A DNA stretch of 54,260 bases, taken from positions 1 through 54,260 of the forward strand of contig NZ_JARIDH010000040.1 of assembly GCF_029267215.1 (NCBI RefSeq). Reading direction: 5' to 3'. This document shows, in pieces, positions 46,070 to 54,260 of this stretch. The notes beneath the pieces were generated by a model that worked only from the letters and a program-made list of their open reading frames with translations, ran no database searches and was not told the origin of the DNA. The DNA is from Clostridium sp. (lineage in GTDB: Bacteria > Bacillota > Clostridia > Clostridiales > Clostridiaceae). The first letter of the stretch is position 1. Each line of letters begins with the position of its first letter. The position numbers and the translations under genes are program-made.

Positions 46070-46828
46070 ATGGAAAAAAATATAAGTGAATACATATCAA
46101 AAAAGAAAAAAAAGAAGACAAGAAAAAAGGTTATTTTACTTAGTATAATACTTGTTGTAGTATTAGGTTTGATTCTAATAAAAACACCTTATTTTAACAT
46201 AAAAAAGGTTGTTGTAAATAACAATAATATTATAACTAAAGATAAGATAATAGAAGAAAATTCAATACTAGATCAGAATATATTTTTATTTAATACATCT
46301 GCTTTAAAGAGAAAAATATTAAGTAATCCATATATTAAAAATGTAAAAATATCAAGGAAACTTCCAAATGAATTAGATATTAATGTTTTAGAAAGAGATG
46401 CAACTTTTGTTGTTAAGGATGGAACTGATTTTTATGTTTTAAATGAAAATTTAGTTATTATGGAAAAGAAAAAAACAGTTGAGGGTTTAAATTTACCACT
46501 TTTAAATGGTCTTAAGATTGAAAATAGATTTTTAGGAGAAGCTATGAGTAAGGATAGCGAAAGAGGTAAAGTTTTAAAGCAAATAGGTGAAGCTTTAAAT
46601 AAAAATAAGATAAAGGTTAATTCAGTTGATATTACTGATATTAATAATATTGTTATAAACAAAGGAGATGTTAAAATACTTCTTGGTGATGATGAAAATT
46701 TAGATAAAAAATTAGTTGAGATGGTTAATATATTAAAAAATCCTGTAGGAAATTTTGAAAAAGGATATATAAACATAAGTTTTAATGGTAATCCTGTAAT
46801 ATATAATGAAAGTCAGGATAAGAAATAA
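46070..46828 (+). CDS. ftsQ: Cell division protein FtsQ/DivIB
   Basis: A 252-residue bitopic membrane protein with a highly basic cytoplasmic tail (KKKKKKTRKK). One membrane span follows (about 25-42), then an outer POTRA domain that begins YFNIKKVVVNNNNIITKDKI near residue 45. The beta domain has the NPYIKNVKISRKLPNELDIN stretch that is typical of FtsQ/DivIB. The protein joins FtsL and FtsB/DivIC in the divisome. I chose ATG 46070, 5 bases after GGGGAG, rather than the in-frame GTG at 46055 that precedes that site. Its stop overlaps the ribosome binding site of the next gene. Confidence 0.87.
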   Translation: MEKNISEYISKKKKKKTRKKVILLSIILVVVLGLILIKTPYFNIKKVVVNNNNIITKDKIIEENSILDQNIFLFNTSALKRKILSNPYIKNVKISRKLPNELDINVLERDATFVVKDGTDFYVLNENLVIMEKKKTVEGLNLPLLNGLKIENRFLGEAMSKDSERGKVLKQIGEALNKNKIKVNSVDITDINNIVINKGDVKILLGDDENLDKKLVEMVNILKNPVGNFEKGYINISFNGNPVIYNESQDKK

Positions 46829-46841
46829 GGAGGAGTGCTTT

Positions 46842-47558
46842 TTGAAAAAGTTGTCTTCACAAATTATTATAGGGATAGTTTGTGCTATGTTAGGCTTTTT
46901 ATTAACTTATCAATTTAAGATTATAAATAATAAAGAGAAAAACATAATAGAAAGTTATAATCAAAATGACATAATGGCTGAGATAGATGGACTTAAAAAA
47001 GAAAAAGAAGAACTTCAAAAAAATAATGATTCTTTAAATAAAAGACTTAAAGAGATGGAGGATGCTGCAGCATCTAAGGGGGATGTAAACACTCAGATTA
47101 AAACCCAATTAGATAAGAGTAGAATGATACTTGGAACAGAGGAAGTAAAAGGACCTGGCATAATTTTGTCAATAACGCCAAAATCACCTTTGCTTACTTC
47201 AAAGGATCCACAATATATAACTGAAAATGAAATAATTCATATGTTAAATTTATTGAGATTTTCAGGGGCTGAGGCTATATCAGTTAATGATATAAGAATA
47301 ACTCCTCAAACAGGAATAAAAAATGCTAGTAATTTTATATGGATAGGAAATAATGAAAGAATTTCTCCAAGAGAAAATTTAACAATAAAGGTTATTGGAA
47401 ATCAAGATAATTTAATAAAAGGGATTGATTTCCCAGGAGAAATGGATTATGGAGTATTAGGTGGAAATTATGATTATAAATATGAAAAGAAAGATAATGT
47501 TATAATACCTAAGACTACTCAAAACTTATCATCAGAATATCTGAAAAAGGTTGATTAG
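46842..47558 (+). CDS. DUF881 family membrane protein (first copy)
   Basis: A 238-residue protein with one N-terminal membrane span (IIIGIVCAMLGFLLTYQF), a coiled coil (about 40-80) and an outer DUF881 domain. That domain shows VKGPGIILSITPKS, RFSGAEAISVNDIRI and LTIKVIGNQDNL. DUF881 proteins (YlxW/YlxX in Bacillus) lie in division clusters and resemble FtsL-like and divisome-associated proteins, but their role is not firmly known. I start it at TTG 46842, 6 bases after AAGGAGGAG; an upstream ATG at 46806 in the same frame would overlap ftsQ and have no binding site. A second DUF881 gene lies at 47923. Confidence 0.85.
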   Translation: MKKLSSQIIIGIVCAMLGFLLTYQFKIINNKEKNIIESYNQNDIMAEIDGLKKEKEELQKNNDSLNKRLKEMEDAAASKGDVNTQIKTQLDKSRMILGTEEVKGPGIILSITPKSPLLTSKDPQYITENEIIHMLNLLRFSGAEAISVNDIRITPQTGIKNASNFIWIGNNERISPRENLTIKVIGNQDNLIKGIDFPGEMDYGVLGGNYDYKYEKKDNVIIPKTTQNLSSEYLKKVD

Positions 47559-47571
47559 GGAAGGTGATTAA

Positions 47572-47910
47572 ATGATAGTATTTATTGGATTATTGGTTGG
47601 TATAATTGTTGGAGTTATATTCCCAGGAACAATACCAGATAAATTTTCACCATATTTATCTATAGCGATAGTTGCTTGTTTAGATTCTGTTTTTGGTGCT
47701 ATAAAAGCTAGTTTAAAGAATGAATTTCAAGCTGATGTTTTTATATCAGGATTTTTTGGGAATGCGGCTTTAGCAGCCTTATTAGCTTATCTTGGTGATA
47801 AATTAGGAATACCACTATATTTTGCTGCTGTTATTGTTTTTGGTAGTAGGATATTTAATAACTTTGCTGCAATAAGAAGGATTTTACTAGAAAAGAGCAA
47901 AGAGAAATAA
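47572..47910 (+). CDS. sbp: Small basic protein (DUF1290 family)
   Basis: A 112-residue membrane protein of the DUF1290 family, known as small basic protein (Sbp) in Bacillus division clusters. It has about three membrane spans, with the conserved GTIPDKFSPYLSIAIVACLD near 18 and FQADVFISGFFGNAALAALL near 52. The end reads GSRIFNNFAAIRRILLEK. Function is unknown; its placement between two DUF881 genes is conserved in many Firmicutes and suggests a shared envelope role. The ribosome binding site GGAAGG lies at normal spacing before the ATG, 14 bases after the previous gene. Confidence 0.87.
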   Translation: MIVFIGLLVGIIVGVIFPGTIPDKFSPYLSIAIVACLDSVFGAIKASLKNEFQADVFISGFFGNAALAALLAYLGDKLGIPLYFAAVIVFGSRIFNNFAAIRRILLEKSKEK

Positions 47911-47922
47911 AGAGGTGGGGCT

Positions 47923-48654
47923 TTGAAAAATAGGGAATTTACTATTTTTATATTTATAGCTTCTGTTATAGTTGGTATATTAATATCTATGAATATAAGT
48001 TTGGATGGAAATGAAACTCCTAAGATATTAAATGCTAAGGAATATCAGGATGCTTACAATAAGAGAAATAATCTTTATAATGAAATATCTAAATTGAAAG
48101 AAAATAATAGAGAGTTACAAAAAAAAATAAATAATTATACTAGAAGTGATGAAACTACAGATAAGGTCTCTAAGGATATGACAGATGAACTTAAGAAAAA
48201 TTTAATGATTACAGGTATGACAGAAGTTCAAGGTCCAGGGCTTAAAATTGTCTTAGAAGATGGTGGAGAATCCTTTGATGGAGAAGTGATTGATAATTTA
48301 ATGAGACTTTTAAGAACTATCCATGATGATGATATGATTAAGGTTATAAATGAATTAAAAGTAGCAGGAGCAGAGGCCATATCAATAAACAATCAAAGAA
48401 TTATATATAATACAGAGATATATTGTGGTGGACAGTTCTTAAGAATGAATGGAGTTAAAATACCAGCTCCTTTTTATGTTAATGTAATTGGAGATCCTGA
48501 TAAAATAGAAAATCAAATAATGAGAGATGGTAGTTATATAAAAACTCTTATGAATAGAGGAATTAAGGTAGAGATAACAAAAAGTGACGATATTATAATG
48601 CCGGCATATATAAGTGATATGAAACCTAAATATATGACTCCTAATGAGAAATAA
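47923..48654 (+). CDS. DUF881 family membrane protein (second copy)
   Basis: A 243-residue protein paralogous to the one at 46842. It has one N-terminal membrane span (FTIFIFIASVIVGILISM), a coiled-coil linker and an outer DUF881 domain with EVQGPGLKIVLEDGG, ELKVAGAEAISINNQRI and FYVNVIGDPDKIENQ. The start is a TTG behind GAGGTGGGG, since no ATG is near. It ends the ftsQ-DUF881-sbp-DUF881 group. In many other clostridia ftsZ and the sigE/sigG genes follow here. In this window yggS follows instead, after 102 bases with a possible promoter (TATAAT at 48715-48720) and no terminator hairpin that I can see. Confidence 0.85.
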   Translation: MKNREFTIFIFIASVIVGILISMNISLDGNETPKILNAKEYQDAYNKRNNLYNEISKLKENNRELQKKINNYTRSDETTDKVSKDMTDELKKNLMITGMTEVQGPGLKIVLEDGGESFDGEVIDNLMRLLRTIHDDDMIKVINELKVAGAEAISINNQRIIYNTEIYCGGQFLRMNGVKIPAPFYVNVIGDPDKIENQIMRDGSYIKTLMNRGIKVEITKSDDIIMPAYISDMKPKYMTPNEK

Positions 48655-48756
48655 TAAAAAGTTTTGTAAAATTTTTGTACAAAAAAGAGGATTTTCTATT
48701 CCTATAGAGAATAATATAATGTAATATATAATTATATGGTAAAGGAGACAGTAAAA

Positions 48757-49416
48757 GTGGAAATTAAAGAAAACTTACTAAGAGTAACAGAAAAGATTCC
48801 AGATAATGTTCAACTTATTGCTGTATCTAAAACAAAGACTATTGAAGAGATGGAAGAAGCCTATGATTTTGGCATAAGAAAATTTGGCGAAAACAAGGTT
48901 CAAGAAATACTAAGGAAGTTTGATGAGTTTCATAAGGATGTAAAATGGCATTTAATTGGGCATCTTCAGACTAATAAGGTAAAATATATAGTTGATAAAG
49001 TCCATCTTATACAATCCTTAGATAGTATTAAATTATTAAAAGAAATAGAGAAGGTTTATGGTAAACATAATAAAATTGCTGAAACCTTAATTCAAGTTAA
49101 CATAGGAAGAGAAGAACAAAAATATGGTATCTTGGAAGAAGAGTTAGAGGAACTTATAGAGGCTATAGAAGATTGTAATAATATAAATGTTTTAGGTATT
49201 ATGACTATAATTCCAAAAGGAACAGAGGATGAAAATAGAGCTTATTTTAAAAAGGCCCACAATCTATTTTGTGAGCTTAAAAAAAGAAGCTTTAAAAATA
49301 TAAAGATGGATATACTTTCAATGGGTATGTCTAATGATTTTGAAATAGCTATTGAAGAAGGTAGCAATATGGTTAGAGTAGGCCAAGGCATATTTGGTGA
49401 AAGAATATATAAATAA
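48757..49416 (+). CDS. ylmE: YggS family pyridoxal phosphate-binding protein (YlmE)
   Basis: A 219-residue PLP homeostasis protein of the YggS/PLPBP family, folded as an alanine-racemase-like TIM barrel without racemase activity. Conserved stretches are IAVSKTKTIEEMEEAYDFGI with the PLP-binding Lys near residue 29, FGENKVQE, WHLIGHLQTNKVKYI, QVNIGREEQKYG, MTIIPKG and the phosphate loop SMGMSNDFEIAIEEGSNMVR. I prefer the GTG at 48757, 9 bases after AAAGGAG, to the in-frame ATG at 48736, which lies before that site. It opens the ylmE-sepF-ylmH-divIVA group typical of Gram-positive division clusters. Confidence 0.92.
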   Translation: MEIKENLLRVTEKIPDNVQLIAVSKTKTIEEMEEAYDFGIRKFGENKVQEILRKFDEFHKDVKWHLIGHLQTNKVKYIVDKVHLIQSLDSIKLLKEIEKVYGKHNKIAETLIQVNIGREEQKYGILEEELEELIEAIEDCNNINVLGIMTIIPKGTEDENRAYFKKAHNLFCELKKRSFKNIKMDILSMGMSNDFEIAIEEGSNMVRVGQGIFGERIYK

Positions 49417-49435
49417 ATATTAGGAGGGTTTAACT

Positions 49436-49885
49436 ATGTCTAAAATGGTTAGTAAAGTAAAGAGTTTTTTAGGATTTGATGAGTTTGAAGATGAAGAAGA
49501 AGTAATGATGGAAGAAGAAGAGGTAATGGAAGAAGAAGATTTTGCTCCAGTATTATCTTCTAAAAAAAGTGGTAAGGTTGTAAATATCCATACTGCAAAC
49601 ACTGCAAAATTAATGATAACTAAACCTTTAGTATATGATGATGCTACTGAAATATGTACTGCATTAAAAAATAGAAAGATTGTTGTTATAAACACAACTT
49701 CATTAGAGCTTAGAACAGCTCAAAGATTAATAGACTTCGTTGGTGGAGCTTGTTACGCTTTATGTGGAGAACTTCAAGAGGTTGAAAAGGGTGTATTTAT
49801 AGTATCACCATCAAATGTTGAAGTAACAAATGAATTAAAAAATGAATTAAGCAATAAAGGAATGTTTAACTGGGCTTCAAAATAA
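49436..49885 (+). CDS. sepF: Cell division protein SepF
   Basis: A 149-residue SepF, which tethers FtsZ to the membrane in Gram-positive bacteria. The N-terminal amphipathic helix (MSKMVSKVKSFLGF) serves as membrane anchor. A very acidic linker follows (about 15-37, a run of Glu and Asp). The C-terminal domain is the SepF dimerisation and FtsZ-binding core, with KPLVYDDATEICTALKNRKI, RLIDFVGGACYALCGELQEV and FIVSPSNVEVTNEL. It follows ylmE by 19 bases behind AGGAGGG. ylmH starts 1 base after its stop, so the two genes are coupled. Confidence 0.94.
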   Translation: MSKMVSKVKSFLGFDEFEDEEEVMMEEEEVMEEEDFAPVLSSKKSGKVVNIHTANTAKLMITKPLVYDDATEICTALKNRKIVVINTTSLELRTAQRLIDFVGGACYALCGELQEVEKGVFIVSPSNVEVTNELKNELSNKGMFNWASK

Positions 49886-49886
49886 T

Positions 49887-50648
49887 ATGGATAAAAAAGA
49901 GTTTTTAAATTTATTAAATTTAGAAGAATATGAAGCATTAAAACTTTATGAAAGATTTAATTTAGCAAGAACAAGGAATATAACAATATTTACTGATGAA
50001 TTTTATACTCCTGATGTATGGAGCACTTTAGAAGAAATAAATTTTTTGGGTGTTACTGTAGAAAGTTTTGGAGTTTTTAAAGAAGGAGAGAGAAGAGTCA
50101 TAGCTTTTAATAAGGAAGAATATGATGAGTATCCAATAAGCCTTCTTAAAATTCAGTGCAATACTAAGTTTTCTAAATTAGAGCACAAGGATTATTTAGG
50201 ATCTATTATGGCACTTGGCATAAATAGAAATAAGATAGGTGATTTAATATTAAAAGAGGATGGATGTTATGTTGCAGTTCATCATAGCATAATAGACTTT
50301 TTATTTATTAACCTAAATAAAATTAAAAATTTAAATTGTAAGTGTGAATTGATATATAATTTAGAGGATATACCAAAGCCAAGTTACGAAGAAAAAAATA
50401 TTATAGTAACTTCAAAAAGATTAGACTGCATAGTTGCAGCTTTAGGAAACATGTCAAGAAGCAAGTCTTTAGACATTATAACCTCTGGAAGTGTTCTTCT
50501 AGATTATAGAGTAACAAAAGATAAAAGCAAAGAAATTTGTGAAAAATCAAGACTTACAATAAGAGGCTTAGGAAAATTTAAAATAAGTAATATTTTTGGG
50601 ACAACTAAAAGTGGTAGATTAAAATTGACAGTATTTAAGTATACATAG
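49887..50648 (+). CDS. ylmH: S4-domain RNA-binding protein YlmH
   Basis: A 253-residue RNA-binding protein. The N-terminal two thirds is the YlmH-type domain (FTDEFYTPDVWSTLEEINFL; YLGSIMALGINRNKIGDLIL). The last 70 or so residues are an S4 RNA-binding domain starting RLDCIVAALGNMSRSKSLDI. YlmH has been linked to ribosome-associated quality control and lies in division clusters across Firmicutes. The ATG is one base after the sepF stop and no Shine-Dalgarno is seen at normal distance, so translation probably relies on coupling to sepF. divIVA follows after 12 bases. Confidence 0.9.
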   Translation: MDKKEFLNLLNLEEYEALKLYERFNLARTRNITIFTDEFYTPDVWSTLEEINFLGVTVESFGVFKEGERRVIAFNKEEYDEYPISLLKIQCNTKFSKLEHKDYLGSIMALGINRNKIGDLILKEDGCYVAVHHSIIDFLFINLNKIKNLNCKCELIYNLEDIPKPSYEEKNIIVTSKRLDCIVAALGNMSRSKSLDIITSGSVLLDYRVTKDKSKEICEKSRLTIRGLGKFKISNIFGTTKSGRLKLTVFKYT

Positions 50649-50660
50649 GAGTGTGATTAT

Positions 50661-51275
50661 ATGAAATTGACCCCAATGGATATTAACAATAAGGAGTTCA
50701 AAAGGGTTTTAAGAGGTTATTGTCCAGAGGAAGTAGATGAGTTCTTAGACCAAATAGTCGAAGAATATGAAACTCTTTTTAAAGAAAACACTTCATTAAA
50801 AGAGAAATTAGAAAATTCTAACGATAAAATAGAACATTATACAAAAATTGAAAATACAATTCAAAATACATTACTTCTAGCTCAAAACACAGCTGAGCAA
50901 GCAAAAGCTAATGCGCAAAAAGAAGCAGATGTAATAATTAAGAGTGCCAATGATACAGCTCAAAGAATTTTAGATAAAGCTCATAATGATGTTATACAAA
51001 TAAATGATGAGTATGATAGTGTAAAACAAGAGTTTATAAAATTTAGAGCTAAGTTTAGAAGTTTTATGAACTTCCAAATAGATACTTTTGATGATTTAGA
51101 GAAGGATTTCGTAAAGAATTTTAATATAAGTAAGCCAGAAGAAGAGGTTGAACAACAAGGAATAAAGGTTGAATTCAATGATGAAGAAGATAAAACTGAG
51201 CTTAAGGAAATATACGAAGAAGAAACACATTTTGATGATGTAAATGAAATAAAGAGCTTCTTTGCTGAGGAGTAA
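50661..51275 (+). CDS. divIVA: Cell division/polarity protein DivIVA
   Basis: A 204-residue DivIVA-family coiled-coil protein that binds curved membrane at division sites and poles. The N-terminal membrane-binding region reads LTPMDINNKEFKRVLRGYCP followed by EEVDEFLDQI. Two coiled-coil stretches follow (about 25-60 and 65-135, AQNTAEQAKANAQKEADVII). The C-terminus is an acidic tail (about 150-204). AGGAGTG precedes the ATG. It is the last gene of the ylmE-sepF-ylmH-divIVA group and is followed by a terminator. ileS or lspA, which often follow in other Firmicutes, are not next here. Confidence 0.94.
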   Translation: MKLTPMDINNKEFKRVLRGYCPEEVDEFLDQIVEEYETLFKENTSLKEKLENSNDKIEHYTKIENTIQNTLLLAQNTAEQAKANAQKEADVIIKSANDTAQRILDKAHNDVIQINDEYDSVKQEFIKFRAKFRSFMNFQIDTFDDLEKDFVKNFNISKPEEEVEQQGIKVEFNDEEDKTELKEIYEEETHFDDVNEIKSFFAEE

Positions 51276-51285
51276 TTCATTTAAA

Positions 51286-51320
51286 AAATCTCACTTTATA
51301 AAGGTGAGATTTTTCTTTTT
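51286..51320 (+). terminator. Terminator after divIVA
   Basis: AAATCTCAC and GTGAGATTT form a 9-bp stem around an AT loop that can pair further, followed by TTCTTTTTC. Confidence 0.85.
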
Positions 51321-51334
51321 CTTATAATTAATTG

Positions 51335-51361
51335 TTGAAATTTAATATGTTATTATATAAT
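51335..51361 (+). promoter_or_regulatory. Candidate promoter for rluD-pyrR
   Basis: TTGAAA (51335-51340) and TATAAT (51356-51361) stand 15 bases apart, slightly short, about 50 bases before the next gene. Confidence 0.45.
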
Positions 51362-51411
51362 ATTTAAGATATAGCTTTAAATATTTACTTTAGAATGGAG
51401 CAAATGAAACT

Positions 51412-52332
51412 ATGAGTTTAAATAAAGAAGTGATAAAAGTAACTGAAGAAGAAAAAGGAATAAGAGCAGATAAATTTTTAGCTCTTAAAATAGATGGAGT
51501 TTCAAGAAACTTTATTCAAGGCCTTTTTGATGAAGGTAAGATTTTAATAAATGGAAAAGCACAGAAGGGGAAATATAAGCTTTCAGCTTATGATGAGGTT
51601 CAGGTTGAAATTCCAGAGCCTGAGGAATTAAAAGTTGAGGCTGAGGATATCCCGTTAAATATAATTTATGAAGATGAAGATGTTATTGTGGTTAATAAAC
51701 CAAAAGGAATGGTTGTTCACCCAGCTCCTGGTAATTATACTGGAACATTAGTTAATGCTCTTCTTCATCATTGTGATGATTTATCAGGTATTAACGGGGT
51801 TATAAGACCAGGAATAGTACATAGAATAGATAAGGATACTTCAGGAATCTTAGTTGTTGCTAAAAATGATAATGCACATCAAAAATTAGCGGAGCAATTT
51901 AAAGATCACAGCATAAAAAGAGAATATTATGCCGTTGTTGAGGGAAGATTCAGTAAAGAAGGTGGTACAATAGATGCGCCTTTAGGAAGACACCATAGAG
52001 ATAGACTTAAGTATGCTGTTGTTAAAGAAGGAAAGAGAGCAGTAACTCATTATGAGGTTCTTAAGGTGTTTAATTCATGTTCACTTGTTAAATGTACTTT
52101 AGAAACAGGAAGAACTCATCAGATAAGAGTACATATGGCTTTTATAGGACATCCTTTACTTGGAGATACTGTTTATGGATTAAAAAAACAAAAGAAATTA
52201 AGTCAAAATGGGCAAGTTCTTCATGCCAAAACATTAGGATTTATTCATCCTACAACAGGGAAATATGTTGAATTTGACTCAGAGTTACCAGAGGATTTTG
52301 AAGAGATTTTAAATAAATTAGGAGGTTTATAA
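51412..52332 (+). CDS. rluD: RluD-family pseudouridine synthase
   Basis: A 306-residue pseudouridine synthase. The N-terminal S4 domain (about 14-75) begins GIRADKFLALKIDGVSRNFI. The catalytic RluA/RluD domain shows VVNKPKGMVVHPAPGNYTGT near 98, then GIVHRIDKDTSGILVVAKND with the catalytic Asp near residue 143. It ends with LETGRTHQIRVHMAFIGHPL near 234. The S4 domain and HRIDKDTSG favour the RluD group, which modifies helix 69 of 23S rRNA; the Bacillus counterpart is YlyB. The pyrR start follows the stop by 3 bases, and its ribosome binding site lies within the last codons of this gene. Confidence 0.92.
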   Translation: MSLNKEVIKVTEEEKGIRADKFLALKIDGVSRNFIQGLFDEGKILINGKAQKGKYKLSAYDEVQVEIPEPEELKVEAEDIPLNIIYEDEDVIVVNKPKGMVVHPAPGNYTGTLVNALLHHCDDLSGINGVIRPGIVHRIDKDTSGILVVAKNDNAHQKLAEQFKDHSIKREYYAVVEGRFSKEGGTIDAPLGRHHRDRLKYAVVKEGKRAVTHYEVLKVFNSCSLVKCTLETGRTHQIRVHMAFIGHPLLGDTVYGLKKQKKLSQNGQVLHAKTLGFIHPTTGKYVEFDSELPEDFEEILNKLGGL

Positions 52333-52878
<546 letters not shown>

Positions 52879-52891
52879 GGAGTAAAGTTTT

Positions 52892-54019
52892 ATGGATTAT
52901 AATTTAATAGCCACTGCAACATTTGGTTTAGAATCTATTGTTGCAAAGGAATTAAAAGCATTAGGATATGAAGACTTAAAAACTGAAAATGGAAGAGTTC
53001 ACTTTGAAGGAGATGAAATGGATATTGCTATTTCAAATCTTTGGCTTAGAACTGCTGATAGAGTTTTAATAAAGGTAGCTGAATTTAAGGCTGAAAGTTT
53101 TGAAGAATTATTTAATAATACTGTTGAGATTGATTGGAGTCAATATATACCTGTGGATGGTAAAATGCATGTTATAGGAAAGTCTGTTAAATCAACACTT
53201 CATAGTGTACCAGACTGTCAGTCAATAGTTAAAAAGGCTGTAGTTAAGAGTATGAGTAGAAGCTATGGAAAAGAGTGGTTTACAGAGGATGGTCCAGTTT
53301 ATAAAATAGAAGTTGGAATATTAAAAGATGTTGTTACTTTAACAATAGATACATCAGGAGAAGGGCTTCATAAAAGAGGGTATAGAGAGAATTCTGGTAA
53401 AGCTCCTCTTAAGGAAACATTAGCAGCAGCCATGGTTTTATTATCTAAGTGGAGAGGAGAAACTCCTTTAATAGACCCATGTTGTGGTTCAGCAACTATA
53501 TTAATAGAGGGGGCTATGATAGCTAGAAATATAGCACCAGGCTTACATAGAAAATTTGTTTCTGAAACATGGCCTTCAATAGATAAGGAAATATGGGACC
53601 AAGTTAGAGAGGGAGCAGAAAAATCAATAAAGAAAATTCCTTTAGATATAACTGGTTATGACATAGATGGATGGGTATTAAGTACAGCTAAAAATAACGT
53701 AAGAAAAGCAGGATTAACTGACTGTATAACTTTAGAAAAAAGAAATTTCTTTGATTTCTCAACTAAAAAGAAATATGGATATATGATTTCAAACCCTCCA
53801 TATGGTGAAAGAATAGGGGAAAAAGATGTAGTTTCTAAACTTAATAAACATTTTGGAGAAGTAAAAGAAAAGTTAGATACTTGGGATTTTAATATCTTAA
53901 CTGCTTGTCCAGATTTCCAAAAAGAGTTTGGTAGAAAAGCTACTAAAAATAGAAAGCTTTATAATGGTAGACTTTTATGCTACTACTATCAATACCTAGA
54001 TAATAACCTTAAAAAATAA
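52892..54019 (+). CDS. THUMP-domain rRNA guanine-N2 methyltransferase (RlmL N-terminal type)
   Basis: A 375-residue class I RNA methyltransferase with an N-terminal ferredoxin-like and THUMP region (about 1-160), starting YNLIATATFGLESIVAKELK. A Rossmann methyltransferase domain follows. The SAM site is DPCCGSATILIEGAMIARN near 191 and the catalytic motif IV is ISNPPYGERIG near 300. This matches the N-terminal half of RlmL (m2G2445 of 23S rRNA) and Bacillus YpsC-type single-domain proteins. The exact target is inferred. It ends the rluD-pyrR operon and is followed by a terminator. Confidence 0.9.
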   Translation: MDYNLIATATFGLESIVAKELKALGYEDLKTENGRVHFEGDEMDIAISNLWLRTADRVLIKVAEFKAESFEELFNNTVEIDWSQYIPVDGKMHVIGKSVKSTLHSVPDCQSIVKKAVVKSMSRSYGKEWFTEDGPVYKIEVGILKDVVTLTIDTSGEGLHKRGYRENSGKAPLKETLAAAMVLLSKWRGETPLIDPCCGSATILIEGAMIARNIAPGLHRKFVSETWPSIDKEIWDQVREGAEKSIKKIPLDITGYDIDGWVLSTAKNNVRKAGLTDCITLEKRNFFDFSTKKKYGYMISNPPYGERIGEKDVVSKLNKHFGEVKEKLDTWDFNILTACPDFQKEFGRKATKNRKLYNGRLLCYYYQYLDNNLKK

Positions 54020-54038
54020 GTTTTATAAAGTATATATT

Positions 54039-54082
54039 AAGTCCTATAAATAGACTCATAATCTGTTTATAGGACTTTTATA
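54039..54082 (+). terminator. Terminator after the THUMP methyltransferase gene
   Basis: AAGTCCTATAAA and TTTATAGGACTT form a perfect 12-bp stem with a 15-base loop, followed by TTATAATT. A palindromic repeat copy begins 13 bases later. Confidence 0.85.
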
Positions 54083-54094
54083 ATTAAAAAAATA

Positions 54095-54260
54095 GGTTCT
54101 GTTTAATAAAGTGTTGATTTTAGATAGCCCTTCAGACCTACTTAATTGCGCAGAGAGTTTCTATTGAATATTCCAGAATAATAGCTAAAGCGAAGAAACT
54201 CCCGTTGGTCAAACAACTTCGCTTCTTAACGCTATTATTCTTCCATATTCAATGAAACTC
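54095..54260 (+). repeat. Dispersed palindromic element, copy D (best preserved, cut by window end)
   Basis: Starts GGTTCTGTTTAATAAAGTG and TTGATTTTAGATAG, the outer end shared with copies A, B and C, then the ACTTAATTGCGCAGAGA block. An inner hairpin has arms at 54155-54195 and 54217-54260 that pair over about 40 bases, with a 21-base loop. The window stops exactly at the end of the right arm. By symmetry the element should continue about 55-60 bases and close with the inverted outer end. No reading frame is present. Confidence 0.88.

Noticed and set aside
46806-46841. An upstream ATG in frame with the first DUF881 protein
   Set aside because: It lies inside ftsQ, has no binding site, and would add a charged stretch before the membrane span. 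The TTG at 46842 has an excellent Shine-Dalgarno.

Overview
The window is low-GC DNA, rich in A and T at third codon positions, with strong purine-rich ribosome binding sites. It carries a T-box before pheST, SpoVD-type penicillin-binding proteins, DivIVA, SepF and YlmH, and no outer-membrane genes. This points to a spore-forming Firmicute of the Clostridium group. The gene set and protein sequences look most like Clostridium perfringens; that assignment is inference from memory, not a database match. Nearly all genes are intact.

Layout. (1) 1-7,977: ribosomal protein L20, a KtrB/KtrA potassium transporter pair, a SpoU-family rRNA methyltransferase, a decayed palindromic repeat, a Phe-specific T-box leader and pheS-pheT. 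(2) 8,134-19,869: conserved clostridial synteny (ZapA, U32 peptidase, MutS2), interrupted by an apparently accessory block at 9,938-14,901. That block holds a 1,123-aa beta-rich repeat protein divergent from two proteins built of carboxypeptidase-regulatory-like repeats. ZapA itself has a coiled-coil tail of about 500 residues. (3) 20,099-30,082: a PASTA-containing transpeptidase, DUF523, an FMN-dependent alpha-hydroxy-acid dehydrogenase-like protein, a GH29 fucosidase, L25/Ctc, phosphoglucomutase and a TPR protein. (4) 30,278-36,670: two glycosyltransferases, a cyclodeaminase-like protein, a PhnP-like hydrolase, a PdaA-like deacetylase, YchF and a selenocysteine tRNA (selC) with its own promoter and terminator. 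(5) 37,021-50,000: a rearranged division and cell-wall cluster: rsmH-ftsL-spoVD-murE-murF-mraY-ftsW, then ftsQ-DUF881-sbp-DUF881, then yggS-sepF-ylmH-divIVA. murD, murG, murA, ftsA and ftsZ are not in the window. (6) 51,412-54,019: rluD, pyrR and a THUMP-domain rRNA methyltransferase.

The most unusual signal is non-coding. A family of intergenic, MITE-like imperfect palindromes occurs at least five times: 3571-3800, 22431-about 22485, 28815-28907, 30086-30170, and 54095 to the window end. They share about 30-nt terminal inverted repeats, and the longer copies also have an inner hairpin with arms of about 40 nt. Several begin directly after a rho-independent terminator. I do not recognise the family. 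Other points of interest are a hairpin that appears to bridge a distant Shine-Dalgarno sequence to the mraY start, an MBL-fold hydrolase with a substituted metal-ligand motif, and an orphan plus-strand terminator-like hairpin at 34067-34142.
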